Of a DNA stretch of 64,000 bases, positions 62,033 through 64,000 are shown piece by piece. A program made the translations under genes and the position numbers. Within the stretch, counting starts at the first letter, position 1; each line of letters starts with the position of its first letter. The notes beneath the pieces are model-generated. The model made no database searches, was not told the DNA's origin, and was given only the letters and a program-made list of their open reading frames with translations. Source of the DNA: Exophiala sp. HKRS030 (taxonomy: Eukaryota; Ascomycota; Eurotiomycetes; Chaetothyriales; Herpotrichiellaceae); assembly GCA_023897205.1 (NCBI GenBank), contig JAHWDD010000003.1, positions 7,009,665-7,073,664 on the forward strand, given 5' to 3'.

Positions 62033-63961
62033 ATGGGTAGCGTCGACCAACAACCCGACTTCACCATCTTGACTCCCTGTGCCATTCTAGGATATGGCTA
62101 CCGGAGCGACCATTTCTGGTTGGGGGTCGACAAGTTTCGACCGTCGGCCATCATCGTCGACGCCGGCAGCACCGACGGGGGACCTTACAAGTTGGGTCTG
62201 AACAAGATGACTTGCGGCCGTGAGAGTTATGTCCGTGACTTGCGACCAATGCTACAGGCTTGTTACCATCGCAAGATCAAAGTATTGATCAGTTCCGCCG
62301 GGGGTGATGGTAGCAACAAACACGTCGCCGAGATGTTGGACTTTATTCGAGAGGTTGCAACGACAGAAAATTTCAGCTTCAAAGTGGCCACCATCAATAC
62401 AAACCTCGATCGTGAAGCCGTAAAGAACAAAATCAAAAATGATCAAATACACCCTTGTGGTCCCGTCCCTGACCTGAGGACCGAGGATGTCGACAATGCG
62501 GTTGAGATTGTTGGTCAGATGGGAGTTGCACCGTATGTTTCAACCCCCTTTTTTTGCGTCCACCCCCCCTCCCTCCATCCCCTTCGTTTGCTACGATCGA
62601 TAAATAGTACGAATTATTCCTCTAACTCGTACTCCAGATTTCTATCAGCACTACAAAATGATCCGGACATTATCTTATCAGGTCGATCCTATGACCCGGC
62701 CCCCTTTGCGGCGTTTTGTCTTCATCGGGGCGCCGACCCGGGTGTGGCGTGGTATTTGGGCAAGATCATGGAATGCGGAGCGTTTTGCGCCGTCCCCAAA
62801 GGTCGCGTCATGGTAGGGACGGTCAGGAAGTCGTCGTTCGACCTGACCCCGGTGTCACCTTTTGAGCGTTGCACGCCGGTCTCGGTCGCGGCGCACACGC
62901 TGTACGAAAAGACGCGACCCGACCGTCTTCCCGGCCCGGGTGGGATTCTGAATCTGGACGGAGCACGTTACGAGGCTTTGGAAGATGGCCGGACCGTGAG
63001 GGTTTCCGGTGCCCAGTTCGAACCTAGCCGGACGTACCAGGTCAAGTTGGAAGGGGTCGAGAAATTGGGTCATCGGACCATCTTCATCGGTGGGATCCGC
63101 GACCCCATCCTCATCTCCCAGATCGACGAGTTTCTCGAGGCTGCCCGTAAATACACCCAAAAGTTGTTTCCCGAACTCGATCGAGACCCTGGGTGCCAGC
63201 TCAAGTTCCAGGTGTACGGTAAGAATGCGGTCATGGGGCCTCTGGAACCCAACTACCAGGACGCCGCCCACGAAATTGGGATTTTGGGTGAAGTCGTCGC
63301 TCCGACACAGGAAAAGTCACACGCCATCGCGAACAACGTGAGGGCGTCGATCCTGCACATGCCCTACAAGGGTCAAATGGCGACGGCTGGGAACTTTGCC
63401 TCGCCGTTGTCCCCCCACGAGCAGGACGCCGGTGGAGTGTTTAGATGGAACATTTATCATCTCATGGATCTATCGAGGGGTGAGGAGGTCTACTTGTTTC
63501 CAGTGACGCATCTTGAAATACCATGCTCCGACAAGACCACGGCGCCTGTCGAACCAGCACACTACACCCCAGAAGAGTTGCAAGAGTTTGTCAACGGCCG
63601 CCCGGAGCCCATCATCCCCAAATCAGTTCCTTCCGGTGAAGTTCGGATGATGGACATTGCGAAAATCGTGAGATCAAAAAACGCAGGACCGTTCGAGTTG
63701 ACCCTGGACATCATGTTCGACAGTTGGGAGGCGTATCAGAGAGTCAAATCTGCCAACGTCCTCACCAACGAGGTCATTTGTCAATTGTACAGAGTCGGCC
63801 AGAGTGACATTCTGACAAACATGTACTTTGACCCGGCCATGGCTTGGAAGACGACCATCAAACGACCTTGGGAGCAAGGGAGTATCGGGGAACGAGACAC
63901 GCTGGGTACCCAGCAGTACGCTCCGTTGTTGTACCTCAAGGTGCCGCCGGTGGCGAGTTGA
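62033..63961 (+). CDS. AtuA-like protein (DUF1446, acyclic terpene utilisation family)
   Basis: The model joins 62033..62532 and 62638..63961 and gives 607 residues. The intron is 105 bases, a multiple of three with no in-frame stop, so the uninterrupted frame misleadingly reads as 642 residues. It has a gtatgt donor and a tactccag acceptor, and splicing replaces a Ser/Pro/His-rich tract with the family-like GVAPFLSALQNDPDI followed by ILSGRSYDPAPF. Early conserved segments are ILGYGYRSDHFWLG, DAGSTDGGPYKLG and ISSAGGDGSN; later ones are GPLEPNYQDAAHE and HMPYKGQMATAGNFASPLSP. AtuA belongs to the bacterial acyclic terpene (citronellol/geraniol) pathway, where its reaction is not established. 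Here it may act after the permease and cyclase. The ATG at 62033 opens MGSVDQQPDF. Confidence 0.9.
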   Translation: MGSVDQQPDFTILTPCAILGYGYRSDHFWLGVDKFRPSAIIVDAGSTDGGPYKLGLNKMTCGRESYVRDLRPMLQACYHRKIKVLISSAGGDGSNKHVAEMLDFIREVATTENFSFKVATINTNLDREAVKNKIKNDQIHPCGPVPDLRTEDVDNAVEIVGQMGVAPYVSTPFFCVHPPSLHPLRLLRSINSTNYSSNSYSRFLSALQNDPDIILSGRSYDPAPFAAFCLHRGADPGVAWYLGKIMECGAFCAVPKGRVMVGTVRKSSFDLTPVSPFERCTPVSVAAHTLYEKTRPDRLPGPGGILNLDGARYEALEDGRTVRVSGAQFEPSRTYQVKLEGVEKLGHRTIFIGGIRDPILISQIDEFLEAARKYTQKLFPELDRDPGCQLKFQVYGKNAVMGPLEPNYQDAAHEIGILGEVVAPTQEKSHAIANNVRASILHMPYKGQMATAGNFASPLSPHEQDAGGVFRWNIYHLMDLSRGEEVYLFPVTHLEIPCSDKTTAPVEPAHYTPEELQEFVNGRPEPIIPKSVPSGEVRMMDIAKIVRSKNAGPFELTLDIMFDSWEAYQRVKSANVLTNEVICQLYRVGQSDILTNMYFDPAMAWKTTIKRPWEQGSIGERDTLGTQQYAPLLYLKVPPVAS

Positions 63962-64000
63962 GTGTCGCAAAAAATAAGTGAGACAATCAATCCTACGGAG
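63962..64000. other. Right edge, 3' flank of the AtuA-like gene
   Basis: Thirty-nine bases ending in TCCTACGGAG, a partial copy of the TACGGAGTA motif cut by the window edge. Confidence 0.4.

Noticed and set aside
1..64000. tRNA genes, CRISPR arrays, terminal inverted repeats of transposons
   Set aside because: I looked for T-loop GTTCRANNC boxes with a paired acceptor stem, for repeat-spacer arrays and for transposase or reverse-transcriptase motifs, and found none that I can support by eye.

Overview
The window is nuclear DNA of a filamentous ascomycete (Pezizomycotina type). The evidence is short GT-AG introns of about 50-120 bp with gtaagt or gtgagt donors, dense genes on both strands, and typical fungal families: Zn2Cys6 regulator, several MFS transporters, Hos4-like ankyrin protein, Dfg10, Scs3/FIT and a fungal DUF6454 secreted protein. 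Wide divergent intergenic regions carry dispersed TACGGAGTA-type motifs. The lineage below class cannot be fixed from the sequence alone. I see no tRNA, rRNA, CRISPR array or recognisable transposon.

Left part, 1-25 kb, is mostly housekeeping. It holds the 3' end of a membrane protein, Scs3/FIT acyl-CoA diphosphatase (-), a Bcs1-type AAA ATPase (+), Dfg10 polyprenal reductase (-), a Hos4-like Set3-complex ankyrin protein (+), ribosomal protein eS12 (+), an atypical SDR without the catalytic Tyr (-), an SLC35F-type transporter (-), an acyltransferase-3 membrane enzyme (+), an extended SDR reductase (-) and a GRDP-like DUF1399 protein (-).

Middle part, 25-45 kb, is looser and more metabolic. 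It holds a possible small membrane protein, a SnoaL/NTF2-like protein, an acetamidase/formamidase, a five-exon serine beta-lactamase-fold enzyme, a Prm10/ThrE-type transporter, an SCP2-like/alpha-beta hydrolase fusion, a Ser/Thr-rich single-pass protein, a secreted DUF6454 protein and a DHA1-type MFS transporter.

Right part, 45-64 kb, looks accessory. A tentative five-exon gene of unknown family sits at 45301-46309. It is followed by a secreted TAP-like serine peptidase, a secreted GH130-type glycosidase, a class A FAD monooxygenase and a DHA1-type MFS transporter. The last 9 kb hold an ACS-type MFS permease, a Zn2Cys6 regulator, a divergently transcribed PF04199 metal hydrolase ('cyclase') and an AtuA-like (DUF1446) protein. 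I infer that these four form an inducible uptake-and-catabolism cluster: permease, regulator, ring or amide opening enzyme, and an AtuA-type enzyme that may continue beyond the right edge. All exon joins below were set by hand from splice signals and reading-frame continuity and have not been checked against transcripts.
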